From JBLHGU01 sp047615875 (GTDB lineage: Bacteria > Pseudomonadota > Gammaproteobacteria > Arenicellales > CAJQKF01): a stretch of DNA of 37,861 nt. Positions 1-8,554 of the stretch are shown here, in pieces. The first letter of the stretch is position 1. Each line of letters starts with the position of its first letter. A program made the position numbers and the translations under genes. Below the pieces are notes generated by a model. The model saw only the letters and a list, made by a program, of their open reading frames with translations, was not told the DNA's origin and did no database searches. The stretch is from assembly GCA_047615875.1 (NCBI GenBank), contig JBLHGU010000033.1, positions 1-37,861 on the forward strand, in the 5' to 3' direction.

Positions 1-452
1 CACTTGATCCGTTAATAAGAAAAGAAATGCAGGACGAATTTATTCGCCTTCAAAGTGTGTTGCGTAAAACTATCGTTTTTATCACCCATGACTTTGATGA
101 AGCCATACGTCTGGCGGATCGAATTGCGATAATGAAAGATGGTGCAATCATTCAAATTGGTACCCCGGAAGAGTTGGTCCTCAACCCTGCAAGTGACTAC
201 GTTAAAGAATTTATTCAAGGCATCCCTCGAGCGAAGGTACTAAGTGCGGCTTCGCTAATGTCGACCAGTGTACACAGCGAGTATTCGCAGTGTTTACCGG
301 CTGCGAAAAAGATTGAAGAATTGCTCGGCATAATTTTGAATGCCGATCGCGATGATGTGTTCGGCGTTGAAGATTCTCATGGCATGATTGTCGGTGAGCT
401 AGGCCGTCAGGTGGTTGTCGATTTATTGTCAAGTGCCGGACCAACTGAGTAG
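1..452 (+). CDS. ABC transporter ATP-binding protein, glycine betaine/proline type, C-terminal part
   Basis: This is the end of an ATPase subunit that would power import of a compatible solute or quaternary amine. The reading frame is open from the first complete codon (position 3) to the TAG at 450-452, so the start lies outside the window. The first residues, LDPLIRKEMQDEF, match the stretch just after Walker B in ProV/OpuAA proteins. The H-loop follows in VFITHDFDEAIRLADR, then the MKDGAIIQIGTPEEL segment. The last 60 or so residues look like a short CBS-like regulatory tail, as in ProV, but shorter than a full CBS pair. The permease gene begins 13 nt downstream, which supports an operon. 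The ProV-like assignment is strong; the substrate is inferred from family and neighbours. No substrate-binding protein gene is visible on this side. Confidence 0.9.
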   Translation, partial: LDPLIRKEMQDEFIRLQSVLRKTIVFITHDFDEAIRLADRIAIMKDGAIIQIGTPEELVLNPASDYVKEFIQGIPRAKVLSAASLMSTSVHSEYSQCLPAAKKIEELLGIILNADRDDVFGVEDSHGMIVGELGRQVVVDLLSSAGPTE

Positions 453-465
453 ATAGCCAAGATTA

Positions 466-2463
466 ATGGGACCATTGCCTATATCGCAGATCTTTTACCG
501 TCACCGTTGGTTGGCGTGTTGGTTGGCAATTATTCTCGTCACACTATTACTTGGCTTCGCCAGGGATCTCCTACCCTGGGCATATAAGTATCCAAAAGCC
601 TTGCAATTACCTCTTAGTGGCTGGATAACCACATTCATGAAGTGGCTAATTAATGACTTTGATCTTGGTCTATTTACCTTCAAAGAATTTACTCGAGCTT
701 TAGCCTGGCTCATCGAGCAACCCTATGGTTTGGTAAAGAGTTTACTTTCGACGGGGTTTCTTGATGGCGTAGGTAGTTACGCAGTAGAAATATTTCCACC
801 ATTGTCCTGGATGGCATTGATTGCGGGAGTGGTACTGCTTGGACATTATGCTCAGGATTGGCGCCTTGCCGTGTTGACTGGTATTTGTCTGGCTTATCTT
901 GTGGTGTTTGGTCAGTGGACCAGTGCCATGGTTACCTTAAGTTCGATCGTAATCGCGGTGCCTATCGGTGTCGTTGGTGGCATGCTGCTCGGTATTATCG
1001 GCTACCGCTCAAAAGCCTTTCGTGCGATCTTGACTCCAGTGTTGGACCTTATGCAAACAGTGCCGGTGTTTGCCTATCTTGTACCGGTATTATTGTTGTT
1101 TGGCTTTGGTCCAGTATCGGCCATGATCGCCACCACTATCTATGCCATGCCACCGATGGTTCGGGTAACATTATTGGCCTTGGACCAAATACCTGCCGAG
1201 GTGGTTGAAGCCGGCACGATGGCGGGAAGCTCACGCCGACAGCTATTACTCAAAGTGTTGCTGCCATCTGCAAAGCGTTCTCTCATGGTGGGAGTCAATC
1301 AGGTCGTCATGCTGTCGTTAAACATGGTGATCATCGCATCGATGATCGGCGCCGGCGGCCTCGGCCATGACGTTCTTACGGCGCTCAAGCGGCTCAGAAT
1401 TGGTGAAGGCGTAGAAGCCGGTGTTGCCATTACCCTGCTTGCCATCTGTCTCGATCGTCTAAGTCAGGCCCTGGCAAACAGGCAATCACCAGCGCATATG
1501 GCAACAACAGCACGATTATGGAGTCGTTATCCTCACAGCAGTATTTTTATAGTCATCGTAATCGTAACCTGGATCGGTACCGCATATTTGCCGATATTTA
1601 AAGCGTATCCTGAAGCGTGGCAACTCACTACTGGCTCGTTTTGGAATGATGTGGTGCGTTACATCAATGTAAATTACTTTGATGTTCTGGAAAGTTTCAA
1701 GAATTTCTTGCTGCTGAATATCATGATCCCAACAAAGCGATTCCTTTTGTCCTTGCCATGGCCGGCGGTGGTCGCTGGGCTAATGCTGGCTGGCTGGCAG
1801 CTTGGTGGTCGTCGACTAGGCTTGCTAAGTGCTGGGTTGAGTTTATTTATCGTCGCTGTAGGATTGTGGCCTAAGGCCATGGTTACGGTTTACCTATGTG
1901 GGTTATCGGTCCTAATTGCCTGTTTGATTGGTATACCGATCGGTGTGTGGGCTGCTCGTAACGATCGCGTGCATCGCGTTGTGAGTGGCGTGATTGACAC
2001 GCTGCAAACATTGCCGAGTTTTGTCTATCTTATGCCGGTAGTCATGTTATTCAGAGTCGGTGACTTTGCCGCCATGCTAGCGGTTATCGCCTATGCAATA
2101 ACACCGATTATTCGCTACACCGATCATGGTATTCGTCAGGTGCCAGCGAATCTGATAGAGGCAACCCAACAAGTAGGGTGCAGCAAAAATCAGGTACTAC
2201 GAATCGTCCAGTTACCACTGGCACTGCCGCAAATTATGCTCGGTGTAAATCAAACCATAATGATGGCATTGTCGATGCTGGTCATAACCGCTTTGGTAGG
2301 CACCAGGGAACTCGGGCAAGAGGTATATATTGCCCTGACCAAGGCGGACACCGGACGCGGTATTATCGCTGGAGTGTGTGTTGCCATTATCGCCATTATC
2401 GCCGACCGAATGATAAATGCCTGGGCCACTAGACGAAAACAGGAACTGGGTCTGGAACATTGA
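466..2463 (+). CDS. Glycine betaine/proline-type ABC permease, two ProW-like halves fused
   Basis: This is an inner-membrane permease of 665 residues, about twice the usual ProW length. It holds two binding-protein-dependent permease domains in one chain. Half one carries an EAA-type loop near residue 247 (EAGTMAGSSRRQLLLKVLLP). Half two carries a second near residue 564 (EATQQVGCSKNQVLRIVQLP). Each half also has its own N-terminal hydrophobic segments, and LDLMQTVPVFAYLVPV in half one is mirrored by IDTLQTLPSFVYLMPV in half two. A single chain could therefore replace the usual permease dimer and pair with two copies of the upstream ATPase. The next gene starts 22 nt after the stop. Family membership is clear from the repeats; the precise substrate (betaine, choline, carnitine or a related amine) is inferred. 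Confidence 0.9.
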   Translation: MGPLPISQIFYRHRWLACWLAIILVTLLLGFARDLLPWAYKYPKALQLPLSGWITTFMKWLINDFDLGLFTFKEFTRALAWLIEQPYGLVKSLLSTGFLDGVGSYAVEIFPPLSWMALIAGVVLLGHYAQDWRLAVLTGICLAYLVVFGQWTSAMVTLSSIVIAVPIGVVGGMLLGIIGYRSKAFRAILTPVLDLMQTVPVFAYLVPVLLLFGFGPVSAMIATTIYAMPPMVRVTLLALDQIPAEVVEAGTMAGSSRRQLLLKVLLPSAKRSLMVGVNQVVMLSLNMVIIASMIGAGGLGHDVLTALKRLRIGEGVEAGVAITLLAICLDRLSQALANRQSPAHMATTARLWSRYPHSSIFIVIVIVTWIGTAYLPIFKAYPEAWQLTTGSFWNDVVRYINVNYFDVLESFKNFLLLNIMIPTKRFLLSLPWPAVVAGLMLAGWQLGGRRLGLLSAGLSLFIVAVGLWPKAMVTVYLCGLSVLIACLIGIPIGVWAARNDRVHRVVSGVIDTLQTLPSFVYLMPVVMLFRVGDFAAMLAVIAYAITPIIRYTDHGIRQVPANLIEATQQVGCSKNQVLRIVQLPLALPQIMLGVNQTIMMALSMLVITALVGTRELGQEVYIALTKADTGRGIIAGVCVAIIAIIADRMINAWATRRKQELGLEH

Positions 2464-2485
2464 TAGCAACTTTAGGAGCAATACA

Positions 2486-3358
2486 GTGAGTCTTTCGCCA
2501 ATAGAAAAAGTCATACAGTTACCGTGCTGGAAAGGTACCATAAACCCGGAGCCACTAAGTGGTGGACTGAGTAATCACAACTTCACTGTGCTAGATGACG
2601 GTAAAAAATATGTAGTACGTATCGGTGCCGATGCACCTATGCATAATGTACTTCGATTCAATGAACATGCCTGTGGTAAGGCGGCCGAGACGATTGGTAT
2701 AACACCACGACAGGTTTTTGCGAGCGAGGATGCACTGGTTATTGAATTTATTGAGGGGCAAACCTTCGATGCAGAGTTAGTGCGTAAGAATGTGGCGCGT
2801 ATTTTGCAGCCCTTAAGAATTCTTCACGAACAAGGAACACAAATGATACGGGGCCCGGTGTTGGGATTCTCGGTATTTCATGTGGCACGCCATTATAAGA
2901 AGTTGCTAGATGAAAGGTCTTGTCGAAGCGCCACTGAGTTACCACGATTGATGGAAATCTCCGACGAATTGGAAGCTGCCGTTGGCGCAATTCAACCAGC
3001 GCTTTGTCACAATGATTTGTTAGCCGCAAATTTTATCGACGACGGTAATAAGATCTGGATTATTGACTGGGAGCATGCAGGTTTTAGTACACCCTTATTC
3101 GATCTCGCTAGTATTGCATCGAATAGTGAGTTTCCCGAACAACTGGAGCGTGAGATGTTAGCGTTGTATTACAGTAACGCCGTCGACGATAAATTATGGC
3201 GACGCTTTAAGGCACTTCGTGTTGCTTCCCACCAGCGGGAAACCATGTGGAGTATGGTGGCGGAAATATATTCTGAACTCGATGAAGATTACGAGTCCTA
3301 TACCGAGCAGAATCTGGCTGCCTTTAATCAGGCCTACGAAAATTACAAAACGTTGTAA
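2486..3358 (+). CDS. Choline/ethanolamine kinase-like phosphotransferase (APH fold)
   Basis: This 290-residue protein has the protein-kinase-like aminoglycoside/choline phosphotransferase fold. The N-terminal part has the glycine-rich PLSGGLSNHNFTV segment typical of LicA-type choline kinases. The catalytic Brenner motif reads HNDLLAANF, and the metal-binding segment is IWIIDWEHAGF. I chose the GTG at 2486 because TTTAGGAG lies a few bases upstream. A longer reading from 2417 would overlap the permease gene by about 47 nt and adds residues unlike the family. The downstream dehydrogenase begins only 5 nt after the stop. Phosphorylation of choline, ethanolamine or another amino alcohol is expected from the family, but this subgroup also sits beside methylamine catabolic genes with unproven substrates, so the exact acceptor is open. 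Confidence 0.8.
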   Translation: MSLSPIEKVIQLPCWKGTINPEPLSGGLSNHNFTVLDDGKKYVVRIGADAPMHNVLRFNEHACGKAAETIGITPRQVFASEDALVIEFIEGQTFDAELVRKNVARILQPLRILHEQGTQMIRGPVLGFSVFHVARHYKKLLDERSCRSATELPRLMEISDELEAAVGAIQPALCHNDLLAANFIDDGNKIWIIDWEHAGFSTPLFDLASIASNSEFPEQLEREMLALYYSNAVDDKLWRRFKALRVASHQRETMWSMVAEIYSELDEDYESYTEQNLAAFNQAYENYKTL

Positions 3359-3363
3359 ACATC

Positions 3364-5808
3364 ATGACGAAACTCCCCAAACACGCAAGAATTATCATTA
3401 TCGGTGGCGGCATCATCGGTTGTTCTACTGCTTACCATTTGGCCAAAATGGGTTGTAATGATGTCCTGGTGTTAGAGAAAGGTAAATTAACTTCGGGTTC
3501 AACATTTCATGCGGCCGGACTCGTAGGGCAATTGCGCAGCAATGCCAACATAACCCAGCTGTTGGGTTATTCCGTCGACCTGTACAAGTCACTAGAAACT
3601 GAAACCGGCCTCGCCACCGGTTGGAAAATGAATGGTGGTTTGCGACTTGCCTGCAATCAAGAGCGCTGGACAGAGGTAAAACGTCAGGCAACCACGGCGC
3701 ATTCTTTTGGATTGGAAATGGACTTGTTAACGCCCCAGGAGGCGTTGGAGCTGTGGCCGATTATGGACATAAGCGATTTAGTCGGGGCGGCGTATTTGCC
3801 TACCGACGGTCAGGCGAACCCTTCCGACATAACATTGTCGTTGGCAAGTGGTGCGCGTAAGAATGGCGTCGAGATACACGAGGATACGTCGGTTACCGGC
3901 TTTATCTTCGATAACGATAGAATTACCGCAGTTAAAACAACTAATGGTGATATTCAGTGTGAGCGGGTGGTGATCTGTGCCGGTCAATGGTCACGGCAAC
4001 TAGGCCAGCTTGCTGGGGTTAATGTGCCGCTGGTGTCGATACAGCATCAATATTTAGTGACTGAGGAAATCCCCGGTGTACCAACTGGCCTACCAACATT
4101 GCGAGACCCAGATCGTCTTACGTACTTTAAAGAGGAGGTAGGCGGTCTGGTTATGGGCGGCTATGAACCAAACCCGATACCGTGGGCGCAACAGGGCATA
4201 CCGGAAGGCTTTAACTTTAGCCTGCTGGATAACGACTGGGACCATTTTGAGCCGTTGATGAAGCAGGCCCTCGAACGCGTGCCGCTGCTTCGCGAAGCCG
4301 GTATTAAACAAATGATAAATGGACCAGAAAGTTTTACCCCAGATGGTAATTTTATTCTCGGCGAAGCACCGGAGCGAAAGAATGTATTTGTCGGCTCAGG
4401 TTTTAATGCCTTTGGAATTGCATCTGCAGGGGGTGCCGGTATGGCCCTGGCGGAATGGGTGTTAAATGGTCAACCGCCATTCGATTTATGGCCAGTGGAT
4501 ATTAGACGATTTGGTATGCCACATAGCGATGTAGAGTGGGTGAGATCTCGTACCCTTGAAGCCTATGCGAAACACTATACGATGGACTGGCCATTCGAAG
4601 AGAATTTATCGGTAAGACCGAGTCGTCGTTCGCCGTTATACCAGACGCTAGAAGCCCAGGGTGCCTGCTTCGGTGAAAAACTTGGCTGGGAACGGCCTAA
4701 TTGGTTTGCTGAAAATAAAGCCGGTGCGGTAGATAAATACAGCTATGAAAGACAAAACTGGTTTGCTGCAGTGGGCCGGGAACACCAGGCAGTACGTGAG
4801 CGAGTCGCTGTTTTTGATCAAAGCTCGTTCGCAAAGTTTCGTCTTTATGGAAGAGATGTGGTGTCGGCACTAGGGAATCTTTGTGCGAATTTTATCGATC
4901 GCCCGGTGGGATCAATAATCTATACTCAACTGCTAAATAACAAAGGTGGCATAGAGGCGGACTTAACAGTAACCCGTATCGCCCAGCATGAATACTATCT
5001 AGTCACTGGCACCGGCTTTTCCACTCACAATTTCAGCTGGATCGATCGAAATCTAGATACACAATTGGATGTGCAAATCGATGATGTGACATCGGCCTGG
5101 GGGGTGCTGTCGTTAATGGGTCCACGTGCCAGGGATGTGTTGCAAAAGCTGTCCCAACAAGACTTGTCGAACGAAGTCTTTGCATTTGCAACCATGAGAC
5201 AAATAAACATAGCAGGTGCCCCAGTACGTGCCATGCGCGTGAGTTACACGGGGGAATTGGGGTGGGAATTGCACATTCCAATTGAATGTCTGTTAACGGT
5301 TTATGAGCGCCTCATGCAAGCTGGTGAAGCTTATGGTATTGCCAATGCCGGCTATCGAGCTATTGAATCACTACGGCTCGAAAAAGGCTATCGTGCGTGG
5401 GGTGCAGACATCGGACCGGACTATACGCCGTTGGAGGCTGGGCTCGGTTGGGCGGTAGATTTGAGCTGCGATCGACAATTTATTGGTCGTGCGGCAATAG
5501 TTGAGCAAAAACAAAAACCGCTTGCCAGGCGGCTGGCCTGTTTCACGATAGATGATGAAGCTGTGGTTTTGCTTGGACGCGAGACAATCTATCGAAATGA
5601 TGAACGTGTGGGATGGCTTTCCAGTGCTGGCTGGGGTTATACGGTCGATAAGAATATTGGCTATGGTTATGTACGAAACCAGGCCGGTGTGGATCGAGAC
5701 TATCTTTTATCCGGCCAATATGAAATAGAAGTTGCTACGATTAAGCACGCGGCAAGGATCCATTTACAACCGCTATATGATCCGACCATGGCCCGAATGA
5801 AATGTTGA
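3364..5808 (+). CDS. Sarcosine/dimethylglycine dehydrogenase-like flavoprotein with folate-binding GcvT domains
   Basis: This 814-residue two-module enzyme probably demethylates an N-methylated amine oxidatively and passes the one-carbon unit to tetrahydrofolate. Residues 9-400 form a DAO-type FAD domain. The dinucleotide motif is IIIIGGGIIGCSTAYH, and TFHAAGL has His49 at the place where sarcosine and dimethylglycine dehydrogenases bind FAD covalently. Residues of about 465-815 form the aminomethyltransferase (GcvT and GcvT-C) region, with LMGPRARDVL and SYTGELGWELHIP. The region around residues 40-75, including GQLRS and ETGLATGW, resembles sarcosine dehydrogenase most as I recall it. The gene closes the inferred transport-kinase-dehydrogenase operon. 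There is no signal peptide, so it is cytoplasmic. The choice between sarcosine, dimethylglycine and a related amine cannot be made from sequence alone. Confidence 0.88.
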   Translation: MTKLPKHARIIIIGGGIIGCSTAYHLAKMGCNDVLVLEKGKLTSGSTFHAAGLVGQLRSNANITQLLGYSVDLYKSLETETGLATGWKMNGGLRLACNQERWTEVKRQATTAHSFGLEMDLLTPQEALELWPIMDISDLVGAAYLPTDGQANPSDITLSLASGARKNGVEIHEDTSVTGFIFDNDRITAVKTTNGDIQCERVVICAGQWSRQLGQLAGVNVPLVSIQHQYLVTEEIPGVPTGLPTLRDPDRLTYFKEEVGGLVMGGYEPNPIPWAQQGIPEGFNFSLLDNDWDHFEPLMKQALERVPLLREAGIKQMINGPESFTPDGNFILGEAPERKNVFVGSGFNAFGIASAGGAGMALAEWVLNGQPPFDLWPVDIRRFGMPHSDVEWVRSRTLEAYAKHYTMDWPFEENLSVRPSRRSPLYQTLEAQGACFGEKLGWERPNWFAENKAGAVDKYSYERQNWFAAVGREHQAVRERVAVFDQSSFAKFRLYGRDVVSALGNLCANFIDRPVGSIIYTQLLNNKGGIEADLTVTRIAQHEYYLVTGTGFSTHNFSWIDRNLDTQLDVQIDDVTSAWGVLSLMGPRARDVLQKLSQQDLSNEVFAFATMRQINIAGAPVRAMRVSYTGELGWELHIPIECLLTVYERLMQAGEAYGIANAGYRAIESLRLEKGYRAWGADIGPDYTPLEAGLGWAVDLSCDRQFIGRAAIVEQKQKPLARRLACFTIDDEAVVLLGRETIYRNDERVGWLSSAGWGYTVDKNIGYGYVRNQAGVDRDYLLSGQYEIEVATIKHAARIHLQPLYDPTMARMKC

Positions 5809-5906
5809 TTTAGTGATATCAGCGACAGGACTCTTTTCATGTCAGGTGGATAATATCCGAGTTGTTGTGTAGAAACGCAGAAAGTCGCCAAGAGTAATGC
5901 GTTCAA

Positions 5907-7412
5907 TTATTGATGCCCCATCAGGTCAAGCATAACCGTGGCGGCCTTTTGTAGTTTCATCCGGGATGCGCATGCGAACCCAAGTACTAGACCATTGCGT
6001 GATTTCTGGCCCGTTGGTTTATTTAAATAGTAGCTACTGATGGGGTGCGCGATTATATCTTGCTGGGCTAATTTTCGACTGATCTCAATGGCCGAATATT
6101 GTGGTGGTAAGTTTAAAACAATATTCGTACCGCCTCTTATACCGCTAATGGATGATTCGGGACCAATGTGTTGTTGAAGATATTGCACGAGAAAATCTTC
6201 GCGGCGTTTATAAACTTTGCGCATTTTCCTAATGTGCGTGATGTAATGATCTCTGGTAATAAATTCCGCCAATGCGGGTTGCAGAACGGATGATACTGCC
6301 ATCTCAGATCTTGCAATATGGATGGCAGCGTCGGCTAAAGGCTTCGGAAAAACCGCGTATGATAATCTCAAGGCGGGAAACAATGTCAGACTAAACCCGC
6401 CCATGTAAATCACACGTTGATCGGTATCCAGTGATTGTATGGTAGGGGGCGAGTGATCTGGTAAGCCGAACTCACTGGCGTAGTCGTCCTCAAGAATCCA
6501 GGCATCGTTCTTCGTTGCCCAATCTAGCAATTCATGTCTTCTAGACAATGACATTGTTATACCGATCGGGTAGTGTCGATAGGGCAAAACATAAGCAAGT
6601 TTGGCTTTTTTACCATAATCATATACTGCACTTACCACCACACCGGACTCGTCCACTGGTACAGTTAGTGTGTTGACACCAAGACTACAAAAAGCATTAC
6701 GTCGAGTGTACATACCGGGTTCTCCGAACCACACACTATCTTTCGGGTCTAGCAACAAAAACGCTGTTCGTCGTATTGTTTGCTCAGAACTTGCGGTTAT
6801 TACTATTTGCTCGGGCTGACAATTAATTCCACGCGCCAGGCCGAGATAATGTGCCAATGCCCCCCGTAACGCTGGAAAGCCTTCCGGATCACCGTAGTCC
6901 ATTGCCTCATACTTATGCTCCAACATGCTTTTCTTTACCGTACTATTCCATTTTGACCAGGGGAATTCGGAGAAGTCCGGTGTCGCTGGGTTAAATGGCA
7001 ATGCCTCTGGTATCACGTTACTTTGCGATACAGATAGAAAAGCTTTTGCCCGTGACGAAATATCACGATGTAACGATTGCTCAGCACTTTGATTATTTGC
7101 AGATTTTGCGTTGTTAAATGCCAGGATGGCCCGCTTCAAGCCATTGTCATTACCGACGAAGGTGCCTCTGCCCGCAATCGAGATTAAGAAACCCTCCGCG
7201 ACTAATTGCTCATAGGCCTCACGTACCGAAATTCGAGATACACCGAGTTCGGCTGCCAGCATTCTTGTCGAAGGTAATCGGGATTCAACCGGTAGTTTAG
7301 CCGCGAGAATTAATTCCCGTAGCCCGCGACAAAGTTGACTAAATATTGTTTCCTGATGATCTTTATTAATGCGTATAGATCGTAAATCAATACTACTAAA
7401 CTGAATCACCAT
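5907..7412 (-). CDS. MocR/GntR-type regulator with degenerate aminotransferase domain
   Basis: This 501-residue transcription factor has a GntR winged helix (about residues 15-95) fused to a fold-type I aminotransferase-like domain (about 135-500). The DNA-binding part is seen in LPSTRMLAAELGVSRISVRE followed by AYEQLVAEGFL. The second domain shows NPATPDF, YGDPEGFPALRGALA and ILEDDYASEF. At the site where MocR proteins normally read GTFSKTLFPALRLGY, this one reads GGFSLTLFPALRLSY. The PLP Schiff-base lysine is thus replaced by Leu342 (codon CTG on the coding strand). It is convergent with the amine-catabolic operon and divergent from the EEP gene. Known MocR proteins sense PLP adducts of small amines; this one may have lost covalent PLP binding. 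Its target genes are unknown. Confidence 0.88.
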   Translation of the reverse strand: MVIQFSSIDLRSIRINKDHQETIFSQLCRGLRELILAAKLPVESRLPSTRMLAAELGVSRISVREAYEQLVAEGFLISIAGRGTFVGNDNGLKRAILAFNNAKSANNQSAEQSLHRDISSRAKAFLSVSQSNVIPEALPFNPATPDFSEFPWSKWNSTVKKSMLEHKYEAMDYGDPEGFPALRGALAHYLGLARGINCQPEQIVITASSEQTIRRTAFLLLDPKDSVWFGEPGMYTRRNAFCSLGVNTLTVPVDESGVVVSAVYDYGKKAKLAYVLPYRHYPIGITMSLSRRHELLDWATKNDAWILEDDYASEFGLPDHSPPTIQSLDTDQRVIYMGGFSLTLFPALRLSYAVFPKPLADAAIHIARSEMAVSSVLQPALAEFITRDHYITHIRKMRKVYKRREDFLVQYLQQHIGPESSISGIRGGTNIVLNLPPQYSAIEISRKLAQQDIIAHPISSYYLNKPTGQKSRNGLVLGFACASRMKLQKAATVMLDLMGHQ

Positions 7413-7548
7413 GGTATTTTCGCGGTGTGATTGGGCTAGTTGATTAGCTAAAAATTGGGCTCAACATTTGATATATTTCGGTTTACTGTTCAACAAAGAA
7501 AAGATAGCTTTTCAACTAATCGATACTAACGTTTGGCGACTAAAACCG

Positions 7549-8484
7549 ATGAAGCTGGTAACCTATAATATTCGATATGGAATCGGACTCGATACCGATT
7601 ACAGTCTAAAGCGCATTGCTCATGCAGTACAAGATGCAGACATCATAGCATTACAGGAAGTTGAGCGACATTGGCGTCGCACGAATATGGACGCGCAACC
7701 GGAACAGCTCGCGGCACTGCTTCCAGACAAATACTGGGCATACTGCCCGTCATTCGATGTTGATGCGAGTGAAATTAAACAGGACGGCACAGTAGTCAAT
7801 CGACGTCGTCAATTTGGCACCATGCTGCTATCACGCTGGCCGATACTTTCGATTCGTCGCATCGTGTTTCCGCAACTAAATACACCTAACTTGTTCAATA
7901 TGGCGACCGGTGCACTTGAGTGTGTCGTGCAGTCCCCAGTCGGTCGCTTGCAGGTCTATTCTCTGCATTTGTCGTCGCTCTCAGTGCGTGAGCGATTGAT
8001 ACAAATCGACAAGTTACTCGAACTGCGCGATCAACTACGTATTACTGGGGGTGTCTGGAATCAGCCCAGTGGTTATATCGATCCAACCGAGGCTGAGAAC
8101 TTTCAGATTCAGGATTGGAACAATGGCGAAGAACCTCCCCAGGCACCCGAACACACGGTAGTAATGGGAGATTTCAACAGTATTGAAGAAAGCGAAGAAT
8201 ACATTCGTTTGGCCGGCAAGTTGGATCCGGTTTATGGTCGAGGTATGCACAGCGACGATCTAGTAGATACCTGGTTTGCGGCAAAAAACGACAAGCAGAC
8301 AGCTTTTACGTGGTGGCCTGACCCACCTGATCGGGTGCCAGGTTTTCCATTGCGACTGGATTATTGTTTTGTCAGTAGTGAACTTTCAAAAAGAGTTTGC
8401 AACGCCTGGGTTGATGTTGATGCAACGGGATCGGACCACAAACCCTATTGGGTGGAATTGGCCGACTATGCTACGAGCAACTAA
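7549..8484 (+). CDS. Endonuclease/exonuclease/phosphatase (EEP) family protein
   Basis: This 311-residue protein has the EEP hydrolase fold, whose members cleave phosphodiester bonds in DNA, lipids or small metabolites with a divalent metal. The landmarks are in order: MKLVTYNIRYG at the start, ALQEVER with the metal-binding Glu, VVMGDFNS, RLDYCFVS, and the terminal SDHKPYW with the catalytic Asp-His pair. I chose the ATG at 7549 because family members usually begin with this first strand. A TTG at 7468 would add 27 unlikely residues. No good ribosome-binding site is visible for either. There is no signal peptide, so a cytoplasmic site is likely. It is divergent from the MocR gene across 136 nt, and a strong hairpin follows it. 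The substrate cannot be read from the sequence. Confidence 0.85.
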   Translation: MKLVTYNIRYGIGLDTDYSLKRIAHAVQDADIIALQEVERHWRRTNMDAQPEQLAALLPDKYWAYCPSFDVDASEIKQDGTVVNRRRQFGTMLLSRWPILSIRRIVFPQLNTPNLFNMATGALECVVQSPVGRLQVYSLHLSSLSVRERLIQIDKLLELRDQLRITGGVWNQPSGYIDPTEAENFQIQDWNNGEEPPQAPEHTVVMGDFNSIEESEEYIRLAGKLDPVYGRGMHSDDLVDTWFAAKNDKQTAFTWWPDPPDRVPGFPLRLDYCFVSSELSKRVCNAWVDVDATGSDHKPYWVELADYATSN

Positions 8485-8497
8485 AGTTTATTATAGA

Positions 8498-8532
8498 AAC
8501 AAAGGGTAATAGTAGAACTATTACCCTTTGTT
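8498..8532 (-). terminator. Perfect 16-bp inverted repeat, probable intrinsic terminator
   Basis: The left arm at 8498-8513 and the right arm at 8517-8532 are exact reverse complements (16 bp) around a 3-nt loop. It lies in the 70 nt between the convergent EEP gene and the binding-protein gene. Read leftward, the stem is followed by TTTCTATAATAAACTTT, which is the better U-rich tail. Read rightward it is followed by GGGGG. It most likely ends transcription of the minus-strand gene and may also block read-through from the EEP gene. Confidence 0.8.
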
Positions 8533-8554
8533 GGGGGGCAGGACTAAAAAACTA

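Noticed and set aside
2212..2541. Minus-strand frame of 109 residues across the permease end.
   Set aside because: It lies opposite the clear permease reading frame and has no domain or start signal; it is a shadow frame.
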